Source of the DNA: Isoetes taiwanensis
Lineage: Eukaryota; Streptophyta; Lycopodiopsida; Isoetales; Isoetaceae
Direction of reading: 5' to 3'
NCBI GenBank assembly: GCA_021234155.1
Contig: JAJEKV010000012.1
Span: forward strand, 6,635,789-6,699,788
Length of the DNA stretch: 64,000 bases
Shown here piece after piece: positions 36,113 through 48,082 of the stretch. Position 1 is the first letter of the stretch; the number at the start of each line of letters is the position of its first letter. The notes under the pieces are model-generated. The model made no database searches and was not told the origin of the DNA. It saw nothing but the letters and a program-made list of their open reading frames with translations. Position numbers and translations under genes: made by a program.

Positions 36113-36573
36113 AATAAACCATATGCTTTGTTTGCAGGTATCTCCAAAATTCCAATAATTCCTGAAGCCAAAATCTTAAATTTGAAATGTTGCTAGATTT
36201 AAAAATCTAGTGATTTTGTTTAATTGCCCTTTTCCTAAGCTCTAGCCGAACTTGAAATTTTGATTTTTGCGGAATAGCTTGCCTTAGGGATTTTAAGGTG
36301 TACTTTTCACAAATTCTTTTTTTTTTCATGCCTAGCAACAAAAAGAAAAAAAACCTTGATTGTGATGTGTTTATTTTGATCCTGATCTTTTATATCCTTA
36401 AAGCTTGTTTTAATAAACATTTGGAGACATCGGCTGGACTTAGAAATTTTTAGTCTAAAAAACTAGGCTTGGTTATTTCTGATTGTGGGCTCAATCAGGC
36501 TTGCAACCATGGACTTGGTTGTGTTAATTTGCCATATAATTCCTTGATCGAGGATGATCAATCTCGGGGAGGG

Positions 36574-36592
36574 AAGGAATTAATATGGTGAT
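36574..36592 (+). other. possible polypurine tract
   Basis: GGGGAGGGAAGGAATTA lies about 105 bp upstream of repeat B. Copia elements carry a purine-rich tract directly before the 3' LTR, so the true 3' LTR may start here, upstream of the part shared with repeat A. Assignment is tentative. Confidence 0.35.
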
Positions 36593-36696
36593 GCTCGGAG
36601 GAGTGGCTATGGAGAGCAAGAGAATGAGAAAGAAAGTTACAAATTTTGATGCCAAAGCCTTGAATCAAATATCTGAGCCAAAGATATCCATCGCTA

Positions 36697-37325
36697 GGAT
36701 AAGCTAGTGATTAATATTAGGTATGAACCAAAAGGGATATTTAAAAGGCAAAAGCCTTTATAGCCATTTTGAGTGAAACCGAAGGAAAAGGCATCGACCT
36801 TTTTCTTAAGGTAGCGAATCATTTTAAGAGAAAGGCATCTGACCTTTTATTAAAGGGTTATCCTCTCTCAACTATATAAGAGGCAGAGAACGGACAGCAA
36901 GGGAGATATCTGAATGACCTGCAACAGTGGATAGATGGCATCGACATTAGGGGGTACAAACGGCTAACATCTTCAACAAAACGTATATGCTACAGTACCA
37001 TGAACCAATTGGCGACGTCTGCACCTTCGCGACCATCTGCCACAACTCTGACCACTTTGGTCAAGCAAATAGAGCTAACGATGGATTCAGCTTTTCCAAT
37101 CTCCTCAGATTCTCACTTATTTTATTCCTTATCCCATCTAAGTTTCTACAAAATTGTATTGTGGATTGATTATTTGGAGCAACCTTCAATTTTTTGAGAA
37201 TTCCGAGTTATCCTACCTTAGCCAACCTTAAGTCAAATCTTTTCCTTGAATTCGTGTTTTCCTTGGATTTCTCTAGTGGTTAAATTGTTTTACCTAAGCC
37301 TTTCCTATTCCAAAACTAGGCTTTC
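36697..37325 (+). repeat. LTR-like repeat B
   Basis: Second copy of the repeat at 33771-34530, in direct orientation about 2.9 kb away, without the LINE insertion. It contains CTATATAAGAGGCAGAG, a TATA-like sequence suited to an LTR promoter. Similarity stops after CCTTTCCTATTCC, so the distal part is missing or diverged. Confidence 0.65.
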
Positions 37326-37939
37326 ATAGTCCAGAAGTGTTTGGTTGGCATGCGATGAAGAGCACTCACATGGCGGATAAGTATTCCTGTTAGGAAATTA
37401 AGGTTGCCCACGAAATGATCTACGCTAGTGATATTTTGAGATCTTCCATCTCAAGGCATTCAAAAGCATCCTGCATGCTTCGAAGACTATTGCATAAGCT
37501 TTCTTTAATGTCCCTAATTCCTGTCAGCACCTCTTTGAAAAGCAGATAGAATGGAACCACTCAGATTTTTGGCCAATTGATGGATGCACATTACAAGCAT
37601 GCCCATCTTTAGCCAGTTTTGGCTCCGAATCAGTATCTAGATTGACAATGGGATTAAAGAGCCCATTTCCATCACCAACACCCTCTAGAGCTTCTTCCTT
37701 CTTTACGCCTACACAAGCAATAAGCAACAATATGTATATATCAACAAGAAAACATATAAGCATACTTCACTGCCTAATTTACACCAATAGTCTAGTCCCA
37801 CATGTTCAATGAAGTGTAATTCGGACAAGGTCTAAGCCGAGTCTTGGAAGTATGGGAGTCACTTCCTCATCTATTTCTCCATCATTAGACTTCACCTCCC
37901 CTTCCATTTTTTCCTCAAAAACTTATTTATCCTTCAGTT

Positions 37940-38215
37940 TATCTTTCCACTGGCACAATCCCTGATGGCGTGCCCTAAATAACAGACTTTACATCGCGAA
38001 TGATAGCACGGCTTAGATTGAGAGTCGTCCTCCAAACTGCCTCTGCATGTCGTTATGATGATATGAAGGCTCAATTCATAGGCATTACCCAAGCACTGCT
38101 CAGTATGAATTTCTACATCATCAACATAGCTGCTATAGCTTGTTCCAATGTGGCTGAGATCTGCCTTCTGCCATGATATAACACAAAGAAGCGGGCCTTC
38201 AAGAACAGGTTCTAG
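37940..38215 (-). pseudogene. gag/ORF1-like remnant with Cys-His knuckle
   Basis: About 75 minus-strand codons read without a stop from KADLSHIGTSYSSYVDDVE to RCKVCYLGHAIRDCASGK. The last segment is a C-x2-C-x3-H-x4-C variant of a CCHC zinc knuckle, one residue shorter than usual. Flanking frames contain stops. Retroelement nucleocapsid or plant LINE ORF1 are both possible. Confidence 0.4.
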
Positions 38216-39756
38216 TTGTCTAAAGTGACATATGATTTGATATCTCCAGCACCATATAAGGCATATAGATACGCCGCGAACATTTCTCTTTTCCTACTCA
38301 TTTATAGGGGTGGATTTGTGTAATGTCCATATTGATGTCAGCCAAAACCAAAGTAGTTTGAGTCAAACAAAGACTCGACAATATTGGTTTTTATCCAACT
38401 CATAGCAAGATTGTTGACACATGGTTCATTGTTTTCACTAATTATGAAGTATTCTCATTTATCATATTTCTTTTTTCATCGTGGACTGTTAAGAACTCCA
38501 TTTTCACATCATAAATGGAGATAATTAAATACAAACATACTTGCAAAGATAGCTGAATGGAGATATACCTATAGACATTGTTGGATAGTCAGTTTATATA
38601 TCAATTGAATATAGACTAGAGCCCCCCCTCATCAAAATCAACTAGAAGAAAATGCAAAAAGAAAGGGCCAATAAAGTGAAATCTCTCTCATTTGCATTAT
38701 CCCCCTCAAGTAGTTCTAGAAAGTACAAGCCATAACTCTTGTGACCCTATTATCAGGTCAAATTTGTAGATGGGGCCAACATCCAATTAGTGAGATGTCG
38801 TCCTCGACTCAAAGAATATGAATCCCAAATATTTGTACAGTTATACAGTGATTCATCAAGCCAAATGTTTCTTGAACAACATTGGTAGAATAACATAATA
38901 CTACACATGCATTTACATGAGCTTTGACACACGATCTTTGACACATGCATTTAGATGAGTTTTGACACATAAAGGCAGGATTTATGAGACATAGAAGATA
39001 AAGGCAATATATCTAAAGGAAAAAACTATATAATAAAAGAATACAACTAGCGGAAATGCAGGCTTGGGGTCAAGGTTAGGATGGGGATGGAGTAATTATA
39101 TTGATGAAGCTTATTTTGACAGGATTGTGTAGTGGGATTTGTGTGATAGGACATGAATTGGAAATTGTTTAGCGCTTAAAATTAGTGCAAGCTAAACATG
39201 TAGAGGCGCAATAGGGAAAGGATGTGGATTTCTGTGCTACGTGGTAGGGCTATACGATGGCATTTAAAGGTATGTGAATTTGAATGCTATATGATAGGGT
39301 TATATGATGGCATTATTGATCCATATTACTAAAGTTTATCACGTTTGACGAGTACACTGAACTTGAACTGCAAGGTTATGGCGGTGTGTGCAGTTGCTAC
39401 TATGTTAGTAGAGTTTTGTTTGGCTAGAAGTCTATTGTCGTGATTGGCGATATGATTGATAGTTGTTTTCTTTCCTTTATTCATGACAGCATTACATATA
39501 GTAGTCCTGGCATGAATGCCCTTCTCACGACCATGATTGCGTTGCCTTCTATACTGGACCTTTGGCTCTTGTGCCTCGTCATGGCATATGCTAGTCCGAG
39601 CGGGAATGTTCTCTTGAAGATGGTCGGATATGAGTAGATTATTGTTTGATTATACAAATTTTGGGCCTTTCTTGCATGTAGCTTCAAGTTTACATATTAC
39701 TTTTAATGAAGTATTAGGATGATTGATGAGTTGTTATGGGTCATGTTATTTTGAAC
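38216..39756. other. intergenic with small direct repeats
   Basis: Short duplications are visible: ACACATGCATTTAxATGAG at about 38906 and 38943, and TATAxGATGGCATT near 39253 and 39303. A 65-codon frame at 39440 has no recognised domain. Confidence 0.4.
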
Positions 39757-39955
39757 GAATATAAAGCTTGTCATTCATAGAACTTTGTGTTTTTTGTCAT
39801 GTCAATTTTCTAGACTCAAGTCTAAATAATGAAAAAACAGCAAAAAGACCCCGTGGAATATAAAGCTTGTCATTCATAGAACTTGTGTCTTTTGTCATGT
39901 CAATTTTCCAGACTCGAGTCCAAATAATGAAGAAATAGCAAAAAGACCTTGTGGA
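39757..39955. repeat. 99-bp tandem duplication
   Basis: The unit GAATATAAAGCTTGTCATTC.. starts at 39757 and 39856. The copies differ at few positions, including a small deletion in the T-run. Confidence 0.85.
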
Positions 39956-40135
39956 AGCAAATCCCTAGTCGATGCTTTCATATGTTCAAGTGTATAGTTG
40001 TGAGACATGGTGAGAAGGAATGAAATCTTCCAAACCTCAAGATATAATTCCAAATTTATGTAAGTTGTAATGTTGTTTCACCAAGTTCACCTTCACGTTG
40101 TGAATTTTGCGAGTTATTTGCAGTGTATTATGTAA

Positions 40136-40156
40136 ATAGATAGATAGATAGATAGT
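40136..40156. repeat. (TAGA)5 microsatellite
   Basis: Five uninterrupted TAGA units. Confidence 0.9.
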
Positions 40157-40195
40157 AGTTTTAACGTCACGCCACTAGGCATATCAAACATAGAG

Positions 40196-40425
40196 GCCAT
40201 ATCATAAGCTTCTTGCATGTTTATGTTATACCTTACTTGAATTTGAGGATTCCCTTTGCAAGCCAAACATATCACTGTTCTTCAGATTAATATTTTAAAA
40301 GTGACTTAATATAGATGCCATATCATAAGCTTCTTGCATGTTTATGTTATACCTTACTTGAATTTGAGGATTCCCTTTGCAAGCCAAACATATCACTGTT
40401 CTTCAGATTGATATTTTAATATTCT
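40196..40425. repeat. 121-bp tandem duplication
   Basis: GCCATATCATAAGCTTCTTG.. starts at 40196 and 40317. More than 100 bp are identical apart from one or two substitutions near the end, indicating a recent event. Confidence 0.9.
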
Positions 40426-40839
40426 GCCATCCACATCTAGTGCTTTCAACAAGCATCCAAACCAGATGAGCTACTCCACTCGAAAAATCTATGACTGTTG
40501 CAAGTATATAAGTCAGTGACATGGATAACTTTGCTTGGTGCTTGCAAAATATAATGGGAAATAGAATTAGAATTTAGATCTATTCAGATGCTAATCTAGT
40601 TGGATCCAGAGCATGCTGCAACGTATGTTCTTATGGAAAACCTTTATGACAGCTGGTAGATGGAATGATGCAGCCAGATTTGAAAAGCCAGAAAAGGATG
40701 CAAGCAGGGGCAAAGAAAAATCCTGCAGATCTTTGAAAAAGGTGAGAACGAAATGAATGCATTTGTTGTGGATAAGAACAGCCATAGTTGTATTTATACA
40801 CATTGAGCTTGCGCATGGAGATTGACCAAGCTTAGAGCT

Positions 40840-43210
40840 TACCTGCATTACATGTACAAGTCTCTTATACTCCAGCTGCATTTTTCATACAAAATCATTA
40901 AAAAGACAGTCATGACCCAATCCAATAAAATGGTTTCAATACTGGCAATTAAGAACATGTCACATTTGAACCATCAGCGGGATTAAATCTTGGCCTGATA
41001 GACCGTCAATAATAGGGGCAAAATGTTCCTGTCACAATTAGATTCTAATTTATAAGTACGTTGGCCGGTTCAATAAGCTTGTTGAGGAATTAATCTACAA
41101 AAAGGATCTTCATAACTTGTAGAAGCATCGTAGAACACTTATTGTCACTTATTGTCAGCTTATTTTCCATGCAAAATTGAGATCATTTGGATCATGCAGC
41201 TAGCAATATGCATTATATAAAAAGGAATGCAACTTACAATTACCAGTATCACTCCATCACAATGATTTGCATCATACGGTGCAACGCATCCGCGTGCTTG
41301 TTCTTCAATTATAGGGTGAATCTTAGGGACAGTCAAATTATCAAATTTCAAACTTTCAGCATCAAGAGTAAATGTAAAGTAAAAAGTATTAGAAATCTGA
41401 GACATGATAGTGTTGCAATGAGTTAAAATATTATAAATAAATAAATGTTGGAAGTATTGACATGCAAAAGTACGGATGTACCACACTGGAGCGCGACTCT
41501 GGCCGTGTGCACCCATGCAAGTTCCTTTGTTGAGGCTGGCAGATGATGGTGTTTTCCAATCACGTTTCATGTATCAAAACGCTATTCCTATCCTGCTAAA
41601 GCCAACAACTCTACCAGCATACGTCCTTCTGTAAGCAAATCTTATAACCTTTTCTGACACAAGAAACCTTGCTGCCCGTTAAATGTTCCACGCTTCTGCA
41701 ATCTTTTTTGTTTTCATCGCATATCATTCGCTTGAGCGATATAATTTATACAAGCAGCTTTGTTTGTATCAGAATCTCATGCCAACTTAAGATTAATATC
41801 AAGCTTTAGTGGCTTTTTCAAGCTGATCTTGTCTACAGATGCTGTCACTAAAATCAATGGCTTTATTGTATCATCAGCATCCGAACAGTAATACTAACAC
41901 ACAATCACCAGCATAAACGTAAGCAAGGCACATTATACCATGATGATGTATGAACCAGCATCACAATAAATTACTTGCTTGCTAGCAGCCTTTTATGATG
42001 ACAAACAAGATATAAGAGGGCAAAAGTATGCTGGTGCGGTGCAAAAGCACGCGTCCGGACGCATGCTTTTAGCACCCCTGCTTCCTGCTTTTTTTTGGGT
42101 GCTGGTGGGTTCATTTTTTTACACCTTTCATTTGTTAAGAGGATTATTCAGCCAAGAATCGTTCCACATTGCTCGAATTTTCCATCAGATTAGCATCGAT
42201 TTCATTAGATTGGAGTCTGACTAGTGCGCAGAAATGACCCAAACTCCAAATTGGCATGTGAATCTCCATCATATCTTTTCATAAAACTTATCCACCAAGG
42301 TAGGATTGTCATTTCGACCATATTCAGCCTAAAAGACTAAAAGGTTTTCCTCTTTGGCAGAATCGGAAGCCATCTCCTGTGGCATTGTAGCCGTTGAGAA
42401 CACTGGAATATCATGCCTCTAATCTAATTGCAAAGGATCTATAGCATCTATCAATTACCAAAAGTTGTCTTGTTGGTTCCTTCATCTGTATCTTCAGAGA
42501 AAGAACTATGATAACAGAAGGAAAATAGAGAGGGATGCCATGTCCACGCATTCCAAAAGGTCAAGACATCCTCTTGCATCCAGAAACCAGAACCTAACAA
42601 TAAACCCTGCTACAAAAGCCTTCCATTTATATACCTCCCATTTTGCATTTGATGTAGCATGTCTCTATGACACATCCCTGCTTGACATATCCCGAAATCA
42701 GGGCATTCTATCAAATACCAGAGCAGCACTTTGCAAATTAGTACATCCAGCATATGTCTTCTATTTTTACATCTCTGTTGGAGTCCGGAGCTCCATTCTG
42801 CGACCAACGTTTTGAAGCCATTTCCTCACATGCATAACGGTTGTCTTTATTGACTACATATTGATAAACGTTTACTTTGAATTATAGGAGTCGCAGTTTT
42901 GTGGCTAGTCACTAGTCCTGATTACTCTGATGCCTCAGAAGCCAACCAATACCCGCAGGAACCGAGCAAGAAGGAAAGAATGAACAAAAGATTTCGACAG
43001 GAGCTTACCCTACACGGCAACGAATACCATTTCCAGGCAAATGAAACCTTGACATTCCCAGGCAGAGAAAAACTTCACCTTGGAGTAGAAGGCAAGGCTT
43101 AAAGCCCCCGATAGAAGGCATTCTGGTATTCTTGTCAAGATCTCATGCCTGGAATCGAAATCTGTCTTCGATAGGCTGTAACAGAAAATATTGGAAGCAA
43201 GAGCAGGCAA
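40840..43210 (-). pseudogene. scattered coding traces of an unrecognised minus-strand gene
   Basis: Several minus-strand segments look coding but do not join into a model. 43210-43010 starts MPALASNIFCYSL. About 42430-42270 includes FSTATMPQEMASDSAKEE and EYGRNDNPTLVDKFYEK, with TAG/TGA where Trp would fit. About 41400-41245 includes LTVPKIHPIIEEQARG, followed by a possible GTAATT or GTAAGT donor. About 40885-40849 reads LEYKRLVHVMQ before a GTAAGC donor. I do not recognise the family, and the pieces may belong to more than one gene. Confidence 0.25.
42035..42078. repeat. near-perfect GC-rich palindrome
   Basis: AAAAGCACGCGTCC directly followed by GGACGCATGCTTTT gives 13 of 14 paired positions. 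Pairing extends outward weakly (GGTGC with GCACC) with one bulge. No loop separates the arms. It may be the centre of a fold-back element. Confidence 0.8.
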
Positions 43211-43618
43211 GGGTCGATCTTACACCAAAACTCTGAACTTCCTTGTCTCAAAATCGATCAGTGAGGACGACCTTCACTGCCAGTTTCAAGTCCGTCGCCC
43301 TCTCCATCCATCGAATTCGAGCAAGCAGAAACAGAGGAGGGAAGGTCTGAGAAGAGCAGAAGAAATTTTCAAGGACTTTCTAATTTTCATGGCCGTCCGA
43401 TGCGAAATTAAGAAATCTAATGGTTGAGATTAAAAACAGCTGATGTGGCACGACACATGGCATAGCTAGGAATGCAGGAAAGTGGGCGGGGGGGTTAGGC
43501 AACCCTGCTAAAGACCAAAACGTTAAAGAAACCCTTCAAGTAAATTTACTCGTCCCATTTGTCTTCAGAACCTCAAATTGGGAAGCATTTCATAATATTT
43601 TAACATCATTTATAGCAA

Positions 43619-44335
43619 ACTTGTGTGTCTTTGCCAGTTTCTATCAGGCACTAACCCGTCAAAACCCCAACTACAACCACAAAAAATTGTAGCACTCACT
43701 TTGTGGCAAAATTCAAGTGCATGTTTAGCACCAAGCTACCTCTTCATGGTTGCCTTTCAATCCAAATTGATCATCTAATACCATTTTTATCAATTTTTAT
43801 TCTCGGTTACGAAGATCGACATTAGCATAACAGTTATCCAAGACCAAAAAGCCTCTTTAATCACTTCATTAACTCTCTACTTTCAATTTCAATTGTTATA
43901 AATAAAAATGAAGCAAAATCTTTAGAAAGTAACTCTTTTGCCTGCAAAGCCTTCAACTGTTAAAGACAAAACTGCATAGTTGGCTTGTGTGTCTTTGCCA
44001 GTTTCTGTCAAAACCGCAGCCACAACCACAAAAAGGTTATAGCACTCACTTTGTGGCAAAATTCAAGGGCATGTTTAGCACCAAGCTGCTTCTTCATGGT
44101 TGCCTTTCAATCCAAATTCACCATCTAATACCATTTTTATCAATTTTTGTTCTCGGTTACGAAGATCGACATTAGCATAACAGTTATCCAAAATAAAAAA
44201 GCCTCTCTAATAACTTCATTAACTCTCTACATTCAATTTCAATTGTTATAAATAGAAATGAGACAAAATCTTTAGAAAGTAACTCTTTTGCCTGCAAAGC
44301 CCTCAACTGTTAAAGACAAAACTGCACAGTTGGGT
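43619..44335. repeat. ~360-bp tandem duplication
   Basis: CTTGTGTGTCTTTGCCAGTT.. begins at about 43620 and again at 43983. The two units match over nearly their whole length. The second lacks about 12 bp near its start and differs at scattered sites. No coding content is evident. Confidence 0.9.
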
Positions 44336-45440
44336 ACAATAGAGCATGAATTGGTACACCAACAAAACTACAAAATTGTTTGAGAACCTTGTCTAGATGC
44401 GCATACCCTTTTTCTAACTTGCCTCCTAATTTGGCCAATAGCTCCATTATGTTTTTCATATTCAAAACATTTTTTTACCTGCAAGAAAAGGACAAGGACA
44501 ACATAGAGTTGGTAGAACACATCGGACATCATAATAAGTAGACATTAAGTTTCTCTAAGATCCATCGTAATTTAAATCAGACCTCTAAAAACACATGCTC
44601 TGGCCTTTGGTTAAGCATTGTTCTTACTGGTCAAGCCCTTCCCGCAGATAAAAATCATTGCTCCATCCTGATGCAAGCCATGTCATGATCAAGTGTCACT
44701 TCATTTATTCACCTCTAGGTTAAAAGCTGCATCTAGGTATATTAACAATCTCTGATCAGTGGTGTTGTATTTGGCATAGACACTCACAATGAAGAAAAGT
44801 GGAAAAGGAAGCAAGAAAATGGAATGGAAGGACTTCATGCAAAAGTTCAGTTTAATCTGCTGTGATAGTGCAACACCAAATATTATGTTACGACAATGCC
44901 ACTGGATGCAAAGCTTAAAAGACATATAGAAAATTTGCTTCTTCTTGTATTCTTACTGCTGCTTCTTTTTGCATAGATTTGCTTCTTCTTGTATTCTTAT
45001 CGCTGTGAGGCTCATCTTGTGCAACATCATGTGATCTAAAAAAAGCAGAAACTTCTCATGCTACTACAATTTCTACACATAGACAAAGCCTATAGATACA
45101 GATAAGAACATTGTAAACATGGAACCTAGCCAAAACTGATTGAAAAATATAACTTGAAAGCTCATCATCAAAGGTATTTTTTGCCCTGCAATTTGACCCG
45201 GTTTTTTGCTGCAAAATACTTCCACAAAGAAGAAGCATTAAAGACAGAAGGGAGCATGTATCTTTCAACTGTATTTTGTTATGAAAGCCTTGCAGGGTTG
45301 TTTCAGCTAGTAAACATGCAAAAAATGCTGCAGAAAAATACCAAAACATAAGGTAAGACTCGGGATGAATTATTACCAATCTATGGTGGATTTGATGCAC
45401 CCGAAATCTTCGATATTTGTGGGTTGAGTTATGATACCTC
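44336..45440. other. intergenic, nothing recognised
   Basis: TTTGCTTCTTCTTGTATTCTTA is repeated at about 44937 and 44979. The long minus-strand frame at 45056-45484 overlaps the end of the next entry in another frame and has no recognisable domain. Confidence 0.35.
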
Positions 45441-45749
45441 CTACAAACAAATAATTGAGCGACAGTGATCGCCAATATCCCCATCGCATGATAGCGCGGT
45501 ATTCAAATGCTTTTTGTCGATGCAGAAACCAAGCTCTTTGGAGAACCCAATTGATGCCTCCCTATTATCCATGGCTGAATCACAACGAACTACGGTGATC
45601 TAAGCTGTGAGAATGGGCTGTTCCTCCTCAGTATACTTGGAATGGATGCGCCAGATGCCAGCAACCAAAGTCAGATACACATGAGATAGCCAGTGAAATC
45701 TGGTGACAACCTCAAGAAATGCACATCCCCTCTCATGCAAATAAAAAAT
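45441..45749 (-). pseudogene. exon-like coding segment of unknown family, one internal stop
   Basis: After a pyrimidine-rich acceptor (CTCTGTAGCAG, intron side at 45750) the minus strand reads 103 codons in one frame. It includes FLEVVTRFHWLSHVYLTLVAG, KYTEEEQPILTA and SIGFSKELGFCIDKKHLN. A TAG at 45602-45600 interrupts it, and a second TAG closes it at 45443. The residue pattern looks like a real, soluble, mixed helical protein. I do not recognise the family. A single base change or sequencing error could account for the internal stop. Confidence 0.4.
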
Positions 45750-46869
45750 CTGCTACAGAGACAGAAGAGGGAAGAATGGATGAACTAACGGCACCAATTG
45801 GGTCTAATATGTGAGAGGTTGATCTTAATCAAAACCAAAATATTCAAGGCAGCAGCAATGCCTAACCGAGAAACGTGGATGTACACGCTGTGTGTCAAGC
45901 ATCTAAAGGATATTATACGTGGCATTTAAAGAAGAAACTAGATTTCGGCGCAGAAACATTAAAAGGGACAAAAAAGAAAAATTACAAATTGAATTACATA
46001 TCTAGTGAAAATACAATGTACTTAATAGTAAATGTTTGTTTGAGAGACGCCGGCAACAAATAAAAAGCAACAAACATACATTGCTATTGGGACACCTTAT
46101 AGGAGCAAATGATGGCTAACACATTTTCTAGAGGCTCCTCTAGTATCTTTACATACATACATAATGGGGTTTGTTGTTTTTCTTTCCTTTTTTGTCCGTC
46201 CTAATATTTCTGTGTCGCAATTCTTTTGTATATTTTGGTGCCATGTTTCTTTTTTCACGCAATCTCATCTCGCTGAATGGGCGCGGGAACGGTGGATTTC
46301 TCTCGCGGCAGAAAGCAGATGTACCGGAGCCGGCCCCTTCCGTTAGGGTTTGATTCCTCGAAAGCTTGCAATGCACCCCTTGTTCTACCCCTAATTTTGC
46401 CAATTCCAACCATGGAGCAAATATCAGCAGTCGCGAGGAGCCAAAACCAAAGCCTCCTGCCCTCTTTTTTTTCCTTCTTGGCCTCGGCAACATTATCTCT
46501 TCCTCAAGGCCGCATACTTGCAAGGCCGGGTTATCTTTACCGGTGGGCTAAGGAATCGATTGTCATATTATCTGCTTCAAAAAGATGATTCCTGCTTCAA
46601 AAGGATTGATACAACTCAAATCCGCCGCTTAAGGTTTGCATTCGTGACTCCATGCTACCCAAAGAGGAAAGTCCGCGCTATAGTGGAACACGCCTAGGTT
46701 TATTTCTCAACTACTTATGGCTTCCATTCGAGGAGATGATTCTCGAACAAAACCCATGTCCTCAACCGTCCCACACAAATTCTTGAGTATCTTAAAGATA
46801 TACAACCATCTTCTAAGAGTAGTTTCTGGGAAGAATGCTCATGTTTCTGCCATCGCGAATAAATTTAAT
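45750..46869. other. intergenic; overlapping unassigned frames at 46.15-46.59 kb
   Basis: GC-richer DNA at 46260-46560 has open frames on both strands, none with a recognised domain. It may be a promoter or 5' UTR of an undetected gene. Confidence 0.3.
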
Positions 46870-47004
46870 GATTTTCAGAGTCAATAAGTGCTTTTTGATT
46901 ACCCATGTTTGTTCATTCCTTATAGTTTTTTTATTAAGACTATAGAAAGTTCCGGCAAAGAAGCAACCATTTCCAATAAGACCTAAAAAGTTTGCCCAAC
47001 ACTG
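46870..47004 (-). mobile_element. hAT-type MITE end, truncated
   Basis: TTTGCCCAACACTG at 46991-47004 is the terminal inverted repeat of the MITEs at 50.2 and 51.7 kb. Read on the minus strand, the next ~130 bp align with MITE 1 (CTTTTTAGGTCT, GCCGGAACTTTCTAT, GTCTTAATA) and then diverge. The opposite terminus was not found. Confidence 0.7.
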
Positions 47005-48082
47005 GTGCCAGTCAAGTGACTGATCAGCAGCACTTATGTAGTTATTATCAATGGACCATTTATGAGGAAACTGCCAAAGCTTCTCGTCAAAGTTAGGAAT
47101 AAATAAAATGGAAGGTAACGTGTCAAAGCTTCTGTAATTCATTTAAACGACGCGTAACAAATCGACCGACTGGAATACAGATTTTCAGTGCCAGGTGCCC
47201 CTCTTCAGAAATGCATGTATGTTTGAATAATACAAATCAACTCCACCCCTTGGGGATCTCATCTGTTTATTTTATCGTTTTTCTTTGTATCTGCATGATG
47301 CTTCACATAATTCCATGTTTGGTGGCGCTCCTTCCTGCTACGGTCAGGAATCGAGGAACATATGAACACCTCTGTGCCAATTCTGTGCCTTAATTATATG
47401 GCATCTAATATTTAAACAATTACCAAGGCGTATGGTAATTCTCTCTGCAGTTTAATTTTCAAGATCGAGGAAACTACATACATGTGGTGCCTGTGCAATA
47501 TCTTTGACATCCTAAACAGTGTTAATTTATGAATGAAGATGGGAAGAGCCCATTATGCCTTCTAATTTGGGGCTAAAAAGAAGTAATTTCCTCCCTTCGA
47601 TTCTGCTTAATGATTCTGCTTGTTTATGCATTACTCAAACTTTTCTGTTACAATTTTCAGTTCGCAAGTTCGTGCATGTGATCAAAGTATTAAAGATCAA
47701 TAGCATGTGATCACAAAATTTCAAAGATCACGTTTGAATGGACCACTTTTGCTACCTTTTCCAACTGCAACGTAATGCTCCTTCACTCCTAGCAAATGAT
47801 TAACTAGGTTATTCTTCAGAGTTTATCAGTAGAACATTTACAAAAATATTTAACATTGTTATAGAATGTCCATTCTTTTCCACTCTACAACTTAGCACAT
47901 GTAAGTATGCATCCGTATTACGTATCTTTATCTCACTAGCTTGAAGTGATCCAAAGATATTCATTGAGCCAAATTAAGGCCAATAGATCCAAGCCAGGGC
48001 TATGGAGATTACTGATGTCTTTTCATGATCTCCGTGATCTACTTCGTGTATGTTTAGATGAACCTCTGAAGTTAGAAGCATC
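47005..48082. other. intergenic upstream of TPR gene 3' end
   Basis: No coding or repeat feature recognised. It may include the TPR gene's 3' UTR. Confidence 0.4.

Noticed and set aside
46149-46588. Overlapping open frames on both strands as genes
   Set aside because: They overlap each other in GC-richer DNA and none shows a domain or splice structure.
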